NCBI GenBank assembly: GCA_963745775.1
Contig: CAVUYY010000012.1
Span: 1 to 64,000, forward strand
Length of the DNA: 64,000 nt
Source: Gaiellasilicea sp963745775
Lineage (GTDB): Bacteria; Actinomycetota; Thermoleophilia; Gaiellales; Gaiellaceae
Direction: 5' to 3'
The notes under the pieces were generated by a model, which had not been told where the DNA came from, did not search any database, and saw nothing but the letters and a program-made list of their open reading frames with translations. Below are positions 45,998 through 54,768 of this stretch, piece by piece. Both the position numbers and the translations under genes were made by a program. Position 1 is the first letter of the stretch. The number at the start of each line of letters is the position of its first letter.

Positions 45998-46615
45998 CTA
46001 GGCGAGCTCAGTCTCGATCGCGCGCGCCAGCTCTGCCGGGTCGAAGCCGTCGGGGCCGCGGCCGCCCTGGAAGGCGACGCGCCCGTCGCGGTCGATCAGG
46101 TAGAGCCGGTCGGGCCAGCCGCCGTAGGCGAGAGCGCAAGCGTCGTCGACGTCGTCGAGGAGCACCGGGATCCGCGTCTCGAGCCGCGCCACGCACTCAA
46201 CGGCGACCGCCGCGCGCTCCTCGAGCGAGGTGGGATCCGTGACCGCGATTTCCTCACGGCGGTTGTCGGCGAGCACCCAGCCGTCCTCGGGATGCGCCTC
46301 GCGGATGTAGACGATGAAGAACGCGACCTCGGCCCCGTGTCGCTCGTAGAGCTCCTCCAGCTCGCCCAACTGGCGGCGGAAGGGCGGTCAGGTGTACGAG
46401 CCGAAGACGAGCGCGACCGGCGTGCCGGCGAGATCGGCGAGGCGAATCCGCTCACCGCTCGGTCGGTGCGACTCGGAATCGAGCCGCGGCAGATCGAAAA
46501 GAAATGCATTGTCGCCGGGCCGGAGCTCGGGTGTCATCAGGCTCCGGTAGGTGGGCGAGCCCATCACGTCCTCGAGCGAGAGCGGTGAGTCGGTTGGCGT
46601 CTCGGGCGCGCTCAT
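45998..46615 (-). CDS. Deiodinase-like thioredoxin-fold selenoprotein (in-frame TGA read as Sec)
   Basis: 205 residues if the TGA at 46388-46390 is decoded. The same frame continues past it with no other stop. Residues 67-79 read VALVFGSYT-U-PPF, aligning with FGSCT-U-PSF of vertebrate iodothyronine deiodinase, so the TGA is at the selenocysteine (position 76). The part after it contains VAFFIVYIREAHPEDGW, which carries the deiodinase EAHxxDGW signature, then RIPVLLDDVDDACALAYGGW and RLYLIDRDGRVAFQGGRGPD, a thioredoxin-fold end. A hairpin with G in the loop follows the TGA at bacterial SECIS distance. Bacterial relatives act as peroxidase- or reductase-like enzymes, and thyroid substrates are not implied. 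The gene lies 12 bases after a desaturase gene. A TGC-to-TGA base error is the main alternative. Confidence 0.75.
46349..46363 (-). promoter_or_regulatory. Candidate bacterial SECIS stem-loop
   Basis: Stem GAGCT/AGCTC with a GGAGG loop, in the coding sequence. The stem begins 24 bases and the loop 29 bases after the TGA, within the 16-37 base range known for bacterial SECIS elements, and the loop starts with G. The codons involved are common Glu and Leu codons, so chance cannot be excluded. Confidence 0.45.
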
Positions 46616-46627
46616 GGGTCCGGCGCC

Positions 46628-47554
46628 TCAGCCGACGAGGCGGCGGCGCTGCATGTCGACGCTCGGCGTGTTCACCTTCCATACGAGCCCGACGCGGCGC
46701 ATGCCGCGGATCACGAGTCCGCCGATGTCGAGCTCCCACGGTTTGAGGCCGTGGAACGCCGACGACGGGAATGCGTGGTGGTTGTGGTGCCACGACTCGC
46801 CGAACGAGATCCACGAGAGCCACCAGACGTTGCGCGACTCGTCCTTGACCTGGAAGCGCCGTGAGCCGACGAAGTGGCACACCGAGTTGACCGACCACGT
46901 GATGTGGTGGAGCAGGAAGATCCGGATCAGGCCGCCCCAGAACATCGCCTGGAGCCCTGCACCGAGCGTCCCTCCCCAGATCCAGCCGGCCACGAACGGG
47001 AGTAGCAACGACGCTGCTACCCAGGCCGGGAACCAGCGTGAGATGAAGACCATCCCGCGGTCGGCGAGCAGGTCCTTGGCGTACTTCGTCCACTCGGCGC
47101 GGCCGACGGTGCGGAAGAGCCAGCCGATGTGGGCGTGCCAGAGCCCGGCGAGCTTGCCGCGTAGGCCGGGCTCGAAGCCGGCGTGCGGCGAGTGTGGATC
47201 GCCTTCCCGGTCGGCGAAGTTGTGGTGCTTGCGGTGGTCGGAGACCCACCGGATCACCGGCCCCTGCACCGCCATCGAGCCGAGCACGGCCAGGCTGTAG
47301 CGGATCGACTTGTACGTCTCGTAGGAGCGGTGCGTGAAGAGCCGGTGGAAGCCGATCGAGATCCCCAGCGTCGTCAGGGCGTAGCCGACCGCGAAGATCG
47401 TCAGGTCGCGCCAGGTCACGTAGCTGCCCCAGAAGAGGAAGATCGACGCGAGGAAGGCGGCGAAGGGCAGCGTCACGCCGATGAGGTTCGTGATCTTCTG
47501 GCCGCGGCTCATCCTCGCCTCCGTGCTCGCGACCTCGCTGGGAGCAACGCTCAC
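46628..47554 (-). CDS. Acyl-CoA/fatty-acid desaturase (stearoyl-CoA 9-desaturase-like)
   Basis: 308 residues from GTG 47554. Three histidine boxes are present: GFHRLFTHRSYE, SDHRKHHNFADREGDPHSPH and GESWHHNHHAFPSSAFHG. Two pairs of hydrophobic segments span the membrane. Diiron enzyme introducing a double bond in acyl chains, mostly delta-9. TACTCT lies six bases before the GTG, so the message may be leaderless. It is the first gene of a two-gene unit with the deiodinase-like selenoprotein, suggesting that the latter supports lipid redox chemistry, by inference. Confidence 0.93.
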   Translation of the reverse strand: MSVAPSEVASTEARMSRGQKITNLIGVTLPFAAFLASIFLFWGSYVTWRDLTIFAVGYALTTLGISIGFHRLFTHRSYETYKSIRYSLAVLGSMAVQGPVIRWVSDHRKHHNFADREGDPHSPHAGFEPGLRGKLAGLWHAHIGWLFRTVGRAEWTKYAKDLLADRGMVFISRWFPAWVAASLLLPFVAGWIWGGTLGAGLQAMFWGGLIRIFLLHHITWSVNSVCHFVGSRRFQVKDESRNVWWLSWISFGESWHHNHHAFPSSAFHGLKPWELDIGGLVIRGMRRVGLVWKVNTPSVDMQRRRLVG

Positions 47555-47560
47555 CGGAGG

Positions 47561-47566
47561 AGAGTA
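47561..47566 (-). promoter_or_regulatory. -10-like TACTCT, leaderless start of the desaturase/selenoprotein unit
   Basis: TACTCT ends six bases before GTG 47554. No ribosome site lies between. Confidence 0.45.
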
Positions 47567-47617
47567 GCGCCAGGTTCGGCGAGACGCGGTCTCGTTGCCT
47601 CTCCTACCCCCGGACCA

Positions 47618-47623
47618 TAAGAT
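47618..47623 (+). promoter_or_regulatory. -10-like TAAGAT ahead of the liv operon
   Basis: TAAGAT ends ten bases before ATG 47634. The spacer GACCATAAGATCC region has no ribosome site, so transcription would start within a few bases of the ATG. Confidence 0.4.
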
Positions 47624-47633
47624 CCGCCGACGC

Positions 47634-48404
47634 ATGGCCCTCCTCTCGCTGCGGAACGTCACGCGCCGCTTCGGCGGCATCGTCGCCCTCGACGGAGTCT
47701 CCTTCGACGTGGGCGAGGGTCAGATCGTCGGTCTCATCGGTCCGAACGGCGCCGGCAAGACGACGGCCTTCAACGTGATCACGCGGCTCTACACGCCGAA
47801 CGAGGGCGAGGTGGAGTTCGCCGGCGAGAACCTCCTGAAGGCGCCGGTGCACGGGATCGTCACCCGCGGGATCGCTCGCACCTTCCAGAACGTCGAGCTC
47901 TTCAAGACGATGTCGGCGCTCGAGAACGTGCTGATCGGCGCTCACACCCGCGGTCGCGACTCGGAGCAGGAGGCACTCGAGGCACTGGACTACGTCGGAC
48001 TGGCAGCGGTCGCCCGCCGACCGGTGGCGGGACTGCCGTTCGGGACGCAGAAGCGCGTCGAGCTGGCGCGCGCCCTGGTCGCGAAGCCGAAGCTCCTGCT
48101 CCTCGACGAGCCCGCCGGCGGCCTCAATCACGAGGAGGTCTCCGAGCTCGGTCGCTTCATCCAGCAGATCCGCGACGACCGGAAGCTGACGGTGCTCCTC
48201 GTCGAGCACCACATGAATCTCGTGATGGGGATCTCGGATCACGTCCACGTGCTCAACTTCGGGCGCCAGATCGCCGACGGCAGCCCCGCCGAGGTTCGAG
48301 CGAATCCGGACGTCGTCGAGGCCTATCTCGGAACCGAAGACGAGCACGCCCCGAGCAAGAACGGCGACGCGCCCGCTCCGGAGGTCGCAGATGGCCCTGC
48401 TTGA
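47634..48404 (+). CDS. livG: Branched-chain amino acid ABC transporter ATPase LivG
   Basis: 256 residues. Walker A GPNGAGKTTAFNVI, then TRGIARTFQNVELFKTMSAL (LivG-specific FQN), LPFGTQKRVELARAL (variant signature), Walker B KLLLLDEPAGGLNHEE and VLLVEHHMNLVM. LivG-type rather than LivF-type because of RTFQN and the length. First gene of the five-gene import operon livG-livF-livH-livM and binding protein. ATG 47634. The C-terminal tail (SKNGDAPAPEVADGPA) is low-complexity. Confidence 0.93.
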   Translation: MALLSLRNVTRRFGGIVALDGVSFDVGEGQIVGLIGPNGAGKTTAFNVITRLYTPNEGEVEFAGENLLKAPVHGIVTRGIARTFQNVELFKTMSALENVLIGAHTRGRDSEQEALEALDYVGLAAVARRPVAGLPFGTQKRVELARALVAKPKLLLLDEPAGGLNHEEVSELGRFIQQIRDDRKLTVLLVEHHMNLVMGISDHVHVLNFGRQIADGSPAEVRANPDVVEAYLGTEDEHAPSKNGDAPAPEVADGPA

Positions 48405-49095
48405 GCTGCAGGACGTCGAGGCGCGCTACGGGCAGGTCAGGGCGCTCCACAGCGTCTCGCTTGCGGTCGAGGAGGGGCAGATCGTGGCCGTGCTCGGCGC
48501 GAACGGCGCGGGCAAGACGACGACGCTGCGCGCGATCTCGGGCACGGTGCGGCGAACCGGCTCGATCTCGTTCGCCGGCAAGAAGCTCGCCCGGCACGGG
48601 CCGGAAGCGGTGGCGAAGCTGGGTGTCGCGCACGTGCCCGAGGGTCGCGGCACGTTCGCCGAGCTGTCGGTGGAGGAGAACCTGCGGCTGGGCGCCTACA
48701 CCCGCCGCGGCTCGCTCGACGACGACCTGAAGCGGATGAGCGGCTACTTCCCGTGGATCGGGGAGCGGGGCGACCAACACGCCGGCACGCTCTCCGGCGG
48801 CGAGCAGCAGATGCTCGCCCTCGCCCGGGCGCTGATGAGCCGGCCGAGACTGCTCCTCCTCGACGAGCCCTCGCTCGGCCTCGCACCGCTCGTTACCCGT
48901 GAGATCTTCCGGATCGTGCGCGAGCTGAACGAGGAGGACGGGCTGACGGTGCTCGTGGTCGAGCAGAACGCGGCGATCGCGCTCGAGGTCGCCGCCCGCG
49001 CCTACGTGCTCGAGGTCGGCCGTGTCGCCGTGTCCGGGACGAGCGAGGAGCTCGCTCGCGACGAGTCCGTCCGCAAGTCGTACCTGGGCTATTGA
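48391..49095 (+). CDS. livF: Branched-chain amino acid ABC transporter ATPase LivF
   Basis: 234 residues. GANGAGKTTTLRAISGTVRR (Walker A), VPEGRGTFAELSVEENLRLG (LivF-specific), LSGGEQQMLALARALMSRPR and Walker B LLLLDEPSLGLAPLV. Its ATG overlaps the livG 3' end by 14 bases. It works with LivG as the heterodimeric engine of the permeases encoded downstream. Confidence 0.94.
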   Translation: MALLELQDVEARYGQVRALHSVSLAVEEGQIVAVLGANGAGKTTTLRAISGTVRRTGSISFAGKKLARHGPEAVAKLGVAHVPEGRGTFAELSVEENLRLGAYTRRGSLDDDLKRMSGYFPWIGERGDQHAGTLSGGEQQMLALARALMSRPRLLLLDEPSLGLAPLVTREIFRIVRELNEEDGLTVLVVEQNAAIALEVAARAYVLEVGRVAVSGTSEELARDESVRKSYLGY

Positions 49096-49102
49096 GCGGA
49101 CG

Positions 49103-49987
49103 TTGGCGGCTTTCTTCCAGCAGGTCGTCGCAGGTCTGGCCACCGGGTCGATCTACGCGTCGCTCGCGCTCGCGCTCGTCCTGATCCACCGCGCGACCGG
49201 AGTGATCAATTTCGCCCAGGGCGAGATGGCGATGTTCACCACCTACATCGCCTGGACGCTGACCGCGAACCATGGCTGGTCGTACTGGCCCGCCTTTGCC
49301 GCCACCCTGCTCTTCGCCTTCGTGCTCGGCCTCGGGATCCAGCGGATCGTGATCCGGCCGGTCGAGCGCGGCCCGATCCTGACGACCGTGATCATCACGA
49401 TCGGGCTCGTCCTCATCTTCAACGGCGCGGCGGGCTGGATCTGGTCGGCAGAGGTGCGTGCGTTCCCGAGCCCCTTCCCGAACGACACCTGGAACGTCGG
49501 CGGCGTATCGATCTCGGTGCAGGACGTCGGCACGATCGCGGTCGTCCTCGTGCTCGTCGTCGCGCTCGCGGCCTTCTTCCGGTTCACGAAGATCGGCCTG
49601 GCCTTACGTGCCTCGGCGCTGAATCCGGAGGCGAGCCGCCTCGTCGGCGTCCGCGTCGGCTGGATGCTAGGGATCGGCTGGGGGCTTGCCGCAATGCTCG
49701 GGGCGGTGGCGGGCATGCTCGCGGCGCCGACGATCTTCCTCGATCCGAACCTGATGCAGGCGATCCTGATCTACGCGTTCGCGGCCGCCGTCCTCGGCGG
49801 GATCGACTCGCCGCTCGGCGCGGTCGCCGGCGGGCTCCTCCTGGGCGTCGGCCTGAACCTGATCGAGACCTACGTCGACTTCATCGGCGCCGACCTCGGC
49901 CTGCCCGTGGCGCTTCTGATCATCCTCGTGGTGCTGCTCGTCCGCCCCGCCGGGCTCTTCGGCAAACCGATCACGAGGCGTGTATGA
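49103..49987 (+). CDS. livH: Branched-chain amino acid ABC transporter permease LivH
   Basis: 294 residues, polytopic. The N-terminus AAFFQQVVAGLATGSIYASL, LVLIHRATGVINFAQGEMAM, FTKIGLALRASALNPEASRL and the GGIDSPLGAVAGGLLLGVGL segment are LivH signatures. TTG 49103, seven bases after the livF stop, was chosen as the closest valid start. The stop overlaps the livM ATG as ATGA. Confidence 0.92.
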   Translation: MAAFFQQVVAGLATGSIYASLALALVLIHRATGVINFAQGEMAMFTTYIAWTLTANHGWSYWPAFAATLLFAFVLGLGIQRIVIRPVERGPILTTVIITIGLVLIFNGAAGWIWSAEVRAFPSPFPNDTWNVGGVSISVQDVGTIAVVLVLVVALAAFFRFTKIGLALRASALNPEASRLVGVRVGWMLGIGWGLAAMLGAVAGMLAAPTIFLDPNLMQAILIYAFAAAVLGGIDSPLGAVAGGLLLGVGLNLIETYVDFIGADLGLPVALLIILVVLLVRPAGLFGKPITRRV

Positions 49988-51120
49988 GGCGGCCGCAGTT
50001 CACGAGGCTGGAGCTCGTTCAGATGGCGCTCTTCGTCGTCGCCGTGGCGGCCGTGCTGCTCCTGCCGCGGCTGATCAGCGACTTCCGGGCGCAGCAGTTG
50101 GCCTACGTCGGCATCTACTTCATCGCCCTGCTCGGGCTCAACGTCCTCACCGGCTTCACCGGCCAGATCTCGCTCGGCCACGGCGCCTTCATGCTGATCG
50201 GCGGCTACACGACCGCGATCCTGATGTCGAACGAGGATCCACCGCTCGAGCTGCTCGGCCATTCGTTCACGGGCGACGTGCGCGATATCTGGACGATCCC
50301 GATCGCCGGCGTCGTCGCAGGTCTCGCGGGCTTTCTCTTCGGCTTCCCGGCGCTTCGCCTGACCGGCCTCTACCTCGCGCTCGCCACCTTCGCGATCGCC
50401 GTGGCCGCGCCCGCCGTCGTCAAGAAGTACGAGGGGACGACCGGCGGCGGCAGCGGGATCAACCTCTTCGACCTCGAGACACGCACCCGCGTGATCGAGA
50501 CGACCGATCCGGTCACCTTCGAGCCGATCTCGGAGCCGATCAGCATTCTCGGAGTCGAGGTTCCCAGCTTCAACGAATGGCTGTACTACCTCTGCTGGAC
50601 GGTCGCGCTCGTGATGTTCGTGATCGCGTGGGCGCTCCTCCGCGGCCGGACGGGGCGGGCATTCAGGGCCGTCCGCGACAGCGAGCTGGCGGCTGCCTCC
50701 TCCGGCGTCAACCTCGCGCGCTACAAGACGCTCGCCTTCGGGATCAGCGCGTTCTACGCGGGCATCGCGGGCTCCCTGCTCGCGATCGCGACGACGTTCG
50801 TCAACCCCGACACGTTTCCGGTCACGCTCTCGATCTTCCTCCTGGTCGGCGTCGTGGTTGGCGGGCTCGGCTCCCTTTGGCCGCTCGTTTTCGGCGCCGT
50901 CTTCATCCAGTTCCTGCCGCTCTGGGCGCAGCAGCTCAACGGCCCGCTGCCCGACTCGATCGGACCGTTCACCGTGCCCGACTTCAAGGCGCCGGGTGCC
51001 CCCGCCGTGGTCTACGGCGTGGTGCTGATCCTGATCATGCTGGCCTTCCCCGGCGGAGCCGCCAGCGTCGTGCGCAGGTTGAGCGCCGCTGCGAGCCGCC
51101 GCTACCAGCGCGCCCGCTGA
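49984..51120 (+). CDS. livM: Branched-chain amino acid ABC transporter permease LivM
   Basis: 378 residues, polytopic. GIYFIALLGLNVLTGFTGQI, SLGHGAFMLIGGYTTAILM, GFPALRLTGLYLALATFAIA, GRAFRAVRDSELAAASSGVN and KTLAFGISAFYAGIAGSLLA are typical of LivM. There is a longer extracytoplasmic insertion around residues 155-195 (TRTRVIETTDPVTFEPISEP) than in enterobacterial LivM. Forms the channel with LivH. Confidence 0.92.
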   Translation: MRRPQFTRLELVQMALFVVAVAAVLLLPRLISDFRAQQLAYVGIYFIALLGLNVLTGFTGQISLGHGAFMLIGGYTTAILMSNEDPPLELLGHSFTGDVRDIWTIPIAGVVAGLAGFLFGFPALRLTGLYLALATFAIAVAAPAVVKKYEGTTGGGSGINLFDLETRTRVIETTDPVTFEPISEPISILGVEVPSFNEWLYYLCWTVALVMFVIAWALLRGRTGRAFRAVRDSELAAASSGVNLARYKTLAFGISAFYAGIAGSLLAIATTFVNPDTFPVTLSIFLLVGVVVGGLGSLWPLVFGAVFIQFLPLWAQQLNGPLPDSIGPFTVPDFKAPGAPAVVYGVVLILIMLAFPGGAASVVRRLSAAASRRYQRAR

Positions 51121-51131
51121 CGCGCTCACCG

Positions 51132-52313
51132 ATGCGTCGTCCAAGGCTCATCGTCTGCCTGATTGCGCTCACCGGGCTGATCGTCACCGGGGCGACGGCT
51201 TCGTCCGGCGCCGATCCCGGGATCACGGCGAAGACGATCCTGCTCGGGGGAACGGCGCCGCTCTCGGATCCGGCGTCCGCGTCGGTCGCGCGCGGCGCGG
51301 ACGCCTACTTCAAGTACGTGAACGCACGCGGCGGCGTCAACGGCCGCGCGATCGCCTTCACGGTCGCCGACGACGGCTCGAGCTCGACTCAGGCTGTCGA
51401 GGCGACGCGGCAGCTCGTCGAGGAGGACCGCGTCTTCGCGATCGTCAACTCGGTCGGCACCGACGCGAATCTGGCGACGCGGGGCTATCTGAACGGGCTG
51501 CGGGTGCCGCAGCTCTTCGTCGGCTCTGGGGCGAGCAGCTTCGGGCGCGAGCACAGGCGCTATCCCGCCACGCTCGGCTTCCAGCCGAGCTACCGGGCCG
51601 AGGGAAGGGTCTACGGCGCCTATCTCGCCCGCACGAAGCCTCGCGCGCGGGTCGGCGTCCTCTTCCAGAACGACCCGTACGGCAGAGAGCTGCTGGCCGG
51701 ACTCCGCGAGGGGATCGGCCGCTCCAGGGTGAGGCTCGTCGCTGCGGAGGGGTACGCCGCAGCATCGGCTGACGTGCAGACGCAGCTCGAGCGGCTGAAC
51801 ACGAGCGGCGCCGACACGCTGGCGCTCTTCGCGACCCCGGCGATCGCGCGCGTCGCGGCTGGATTCGCGGCCCGCCTCGGCTGGCGTCCGCTCCTCCTCG
51901 TGAGCGCCGACGCGAGCGACTCGACCCCGATCGAAGGCGCGATCTCGATCGCGTATCTCAAGGATCCGCGCGACGCCGCCTGGCGCTCCGATCCGGGGCT
52001 GAGGCTCTATCGCACGGTCCTGGCGAGATACGCAAAGGGCGCCAATCCAGGCGAGATCGGCCACGTTCGAGGGATGGCGGTCGCGCACGAGACGGTCCGG
52101 CTGCTGAAGGCCGTCGGTGCGACCCCGACGCGTGCCGCCGTCACGGCGCAGCTTGCGAGGCTGCGCGACGCATCCAACCCATTTCTCCTGCCCGGGATCG
52201 TCGTCCGGACGAGCGCCACAGAGCGCTTCCCGATCGAGCAGGCCCAGCTCCGGCGCCACACGAGGGGCTCGTGGAAGCGCTTCGGCGGGCTCTGGGACCT
52301 CTCCGCGGGCTGA
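51132..52313 (+). CDS. ABC-type branched-chain amino acid substrate-binding protein
   Basis: 393 residues with a signal peptide MRRPRLIVCLIALTGLIVTG and ATASSGADPGI after it. Type I periplasmic-binding fold: TAKTILLGGTAPLSDPASAS, AYFKYVNARGGVNGRAIAFT, FVGSGASSFGREHRRYPATL, RVGVLFQNDPYGRELLAGLR. It follows livM by 11 bases and is therefore the receptor of this transporter. It is similar in plan to the stand-alone receptor at 20585-21850. Confidence 0.92.
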   Translation: MRRPRLIVCLIALTGLIVTGATASSGADPGITAKTILLGGTAPLSDPASASVARGADAYFKYVNARGGVNGRAIAFTVADDGSSSTQAVEATRQLVEEDRVFAIVNSVGTDANLATRGYLNGLRVPQLFVGSGASSFGREHRRYPATLGFQPSYRAEGRVYGAYLARTKPRARVGVLFQNDPYGRELLAGLREGIGRSRVRLVAAEGYAAASADVQTQLERLNTSGADTLALFATPAIARVAAGFAARLGWRPLLLVSADASDSTPIEGAISIAYLKDPRDAAWRSDPGLRLYRTVLARYAKGANPGEIGHVRGMAVAHETVRLLKAVGATPTRAAVTAQLARLRDASNPFLLPGIVVRTSATERFPIEQAQLRRHTRGSWKRFGGLWDLSAG

Positions 52314-52360
52314 TCGCGAACGGTTCAGCCACACGCAACGTCCAGGCTCGATCCGGAACG

Positions 52361-52366
52361 TAAGCT
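52361..52366 (+). promoter_or_regulatory. -10-like TAAGCT, leaderless start of fbiC
   Basis: TAAGCT ends seven bases before ATG 52374 with no ribosome site. Confidence 0.45.
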
Positions 52367-52373
52367 GACGCCG

Positions 52374-54755
52374 ATGGAGCACGCCGACCTGCTCGACGCG
52401 CCGCCGGCCGATCTGCTCGCCGCGGCCCGCGAGCGCCGGCGCGGCGGCGGCCTCGTCACCTACTCGCCGAAGGTCTTCATTCCGCTGACGACGCTGTGCC
52501 GCGACGTCTGCGGCTACTGCACCTTCGCCCGTCCGCCGCGGCGAGGGGAGCGGGCGTACCTGAGCGAGGACGAGGTGCTTGCGATCGCCCGCGCCGGCGC
52601 CGCGGCCGGTTGCACGGAGGCGCTGTTCACGCTTGGCGACAAGCCGGAGCTCCGCTACAAGGTCGCGCGCGAGGAGCTCGCCGAGCTCGGGTGCGCGACG
52701 ACGATCGAGTACCTCGCCCGCGTCGCGAAGCTCGTGCTCGAAGAGACCGGCCTGCTCCCGCACCTGAATCCCGGCGTCATGACCCGCGCCGAGCTCGAGC
52801 TCCTTCGCCCGGTCTCCGCCTCGATGGGGATCATGCTCGAGACGACCGCCGATCGACTCGCGGAGCGCGGTGGACCACACTGGGCCTCGCCCGACAAGCT
52901 GCCCGCCCGCCGGCTCGAGACGATCGAGCTCGCCGGCGAGCTTCGGATCCCCTTCACGAGCGGGATCCTGATCGGGATCGGCGAGACGCGGGCCGAGCGG
53001 CTCGAGGCGCTGGAGGCGCTCGCCGGGCTCCACCGCCGCCACGGCCACCTCCAGGAGGTGATCGTCCAGAACTTCCGCGCGAAGCCCGGCACGCGGATGG
53101 CCGACCACGCCGAGCCGTCGCTCGACGACCACCTCTGGACGATCGCCGCGGCGCGGCTGCTCTTGCCCGCCGACGTCTCGGTGCAGGCGCCGCCGAACCT
53201 CGCGTACGACGACTTTCCACGCCTCCTCGACGCCGGCATCGACGACTGGGGCGGCGTCTCGCCGGTCACGATCGACCACGTGAATCCGGAGGCACCGTGG
53301 CCGGAGCGCGAGCGGCTCGCCGACGCGACGCGCTCGCGCGGGCTCGAGCTCGCGCCGCGGCTGCCCGTCTACCCGGCCTTTCTCAGCGGCGAGTGGCTTG
53401 CGCCGCAGATCCTGACCCGAGCGCTCCGGAGCTCCGATTCGCTCGGGCTCGCGCGCGAGGATGGCTGGCATCCAGGCGAGCGCGGCGCCATCCCCTTCAC
53501 CGTGGCGCGCGATCCGCTCCCGCTCGAGACGAGCGACGAGCTGGGGGAGGACGAGCTCGTCCGGCTCTTCCGTGCGCGCGGCGAGGAGCGGCAGCGCGTC
53601 TTCGCCGCGGCCGACCGGCTCCGCCGCGAGGTCTGCGGCGACGAGGTCACCTACGTCGTCACCCGGAACATCCAGTACACGAACGTCTGCTACTTCCGCT
53701 GCGGCTTCTGCGCCTTCTCGAAGGGGAAGCTCGCGGCCAACCTGCGCGGGGCGCCGTACCTCGTGCCGCTCGAGGAGATCGTCCGCCGCTCCCGCGAGGC
53801 CTGGGAGCGCGGCGCGACCGAGGTCTGCCTCCAGGGTGGGATCCATCCCGCGTTCACGGGCGACTACTACGCCGACGTCGTCGCCGCGATCCGGGCCGAG
53901 CTCCCGGATCTGCACATCCACGCCTTCTCCGCGCTCGAGATCTGGCAGGGCGCGACGACGCTCGGCTTGCCGGTCGAGGACTATCTCGAGCGGCTGCGGG
54001 TGCTCGGGCTCGGCTCGCTCCCCGGCACCGCCGCCGAGATCCTCGACGACGAGGTGCGCGCGCTCATCTGCCCCGACAAGGTCTCGACCGAGCAGTGGCT
54101 CGAGGTTCACGCCGCCGCACACCGAGTCGGCCTGCGCTCGAACGTGACGATCATGTTCGGGCACGTCGAGTCGCCGAGGCACTGGGCTCGGCACCTGCTC
54201 CGAGCGCGCGCCCAGCAGCAGGCGACGGGCGGATTCACCGAGCTCGTACCGCTGCCGTTCGTCCACATGGAGGCGCCCATCTGGCTGAAGGGGCGAGCGC
54301 GCTCGGGGCCGACGTTCGGCGAGACGCTGCTCCTCCACGCCGTCGCCAGGCTCGCCCTCCATCCGCACATCACGAACATCCAGGCGTCGTGGGTGAAGCT
54401 CGGGCCGGCCGGTGTCGCAGCGGCGCTCGCCGCGGGTGTCAACGACCTCGGCGGCACGCTGATGAACGAATCGATCTCACGCTCGGCCGGCTCCGAGCAC
54501 GGTCAGGAAATGGCTCCAGAGGCGATGGAGGCGCTGATCCGAGCGAGCGGCCGGACCCCGCGTCAGCGCACGACGCTCTACGGCGAGGTTCCGGCCGAAC
54601 GGCGGGCGGCATCCTTCGGAGCAGCCCCTCTGGCAGAGCCGCTCAGCCCGCACGTCCGGGAGGCGAGGCTCCAGGCGCCGCCGAAGCTCGCCAGGCCCGG
54701 GCATGTTGGCATCTGGGCCAATCGCGCGCTAGGCTGCGCGTCCGATCAGTCCTAG
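52374..54755 (+). CDS. fbiC: FO synthase, CofG-CofH fusion (FbiC)
   Basis: 793 residues, two radical-SAM domains. The first (CofG) binds its iron-sulfur cluster through C42, C46 and C49 (LCRDVCGYCTFARPP), and includes TLGDKPELRYKVAREELAEL and VIVQNFRAKPGTRMADHAEP. The second (CofH) has C439, C443 and C446 in YTNVCYFRCGFCAFSKGK, then CLQGGIHPAFTGDYYADVVA and WVKLGPAGVAAALAAGVNDL. Together they make the deazaflavin FO from tyrosine and a ribityl-diaminopyrimidine precursor in coenzyme F420 synthesis. The fusion is typical of actinobacteria. No other F420 genes are adjacent. An F420-type oxidoreductase occurs at 27976-28974. Confidence 0.95.
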   Translation: MEHADLLDAPPADLLAAARERRRGGGLVTYSPKVFIPLTTLCRDVCGYCTFARPPRRGERAYLSEDEVLAIARAGAAAGCTEALFTLGDKPELRYKVAREELAELGCATTIEYLARVAKLVLEETGLLPHLNPGVMTRAELELLRPVSASMGIMLETTADRLAERGGPHWASPDKLPARRLETIELAGELRIPFTSGILIGIGETRAERLEALEALAGLHRRHGHLQEVIVQNFRAKPGTRMADHAEPSLDDHLWTIAAARLLLPADVSVQAPPNLAYDDFPRLLDAGIDDWGGVSPVTIDHVNPEAPWPERERLADATRSRGLELAPRLPVYPAFLSGEWLAPQILTRALRSSDSLGLAREDGWHPGERGAIPFTVARDPLPLETSDELGEDELVRLFRARGEERQRVFAAADRLRREVCGDEVTYVVTRNIQYTNVCYFRCGFCAFSKGKLAANLRGAPYLVPLEEIVRRSREAWERGATEVCLQGGIHPAFTGDYYADVVAAIRAELPDLHIHAFSALEIWQGATTLGLPVEDYLERLRVLGLGSLPGTAAEILDDEVRALICPDKVSTEQWLEVHAAAHRVGLRSNVTIMFGHVESPRHWARHLLRARAQQQATGGFTELVPLPFVHMEAPIWLKGRARSGPTFGETLLLHAVARLALHPHITNIQASWVKLGPAGVAAALAAGVNDLGGTLMNESISRSAGSEHGQEMAPEAMEALIRASGRTPRQRTTLYGEVPAERRAASFGAAPLAEPLSPHVREARLQAPPKLARPGHVGIWANRALGCASDQS
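54730..54735 (+). promoter_or_regulatory. -10-like TAGGCT ahead of the secreted repeat protein gene
   Basis: TAGGCT lies within the last codons of fbiC, 33 bases before ATG 54769, leaving space for the ribosome site AGGGGAGTGGAG. Confidence 0.35.
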
Positions 54756-54768
54756 GGGAGTGGAGAAC

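Noticed and set aside
51126..54368. Open frame of about 1080 codons on the minus strand opposite fbiC and the amino-acid receptor
   Set aside because: No conserved domain. fbiC on the plus strand has two complete radical-SAM motifs, so this is an antisense shadow.
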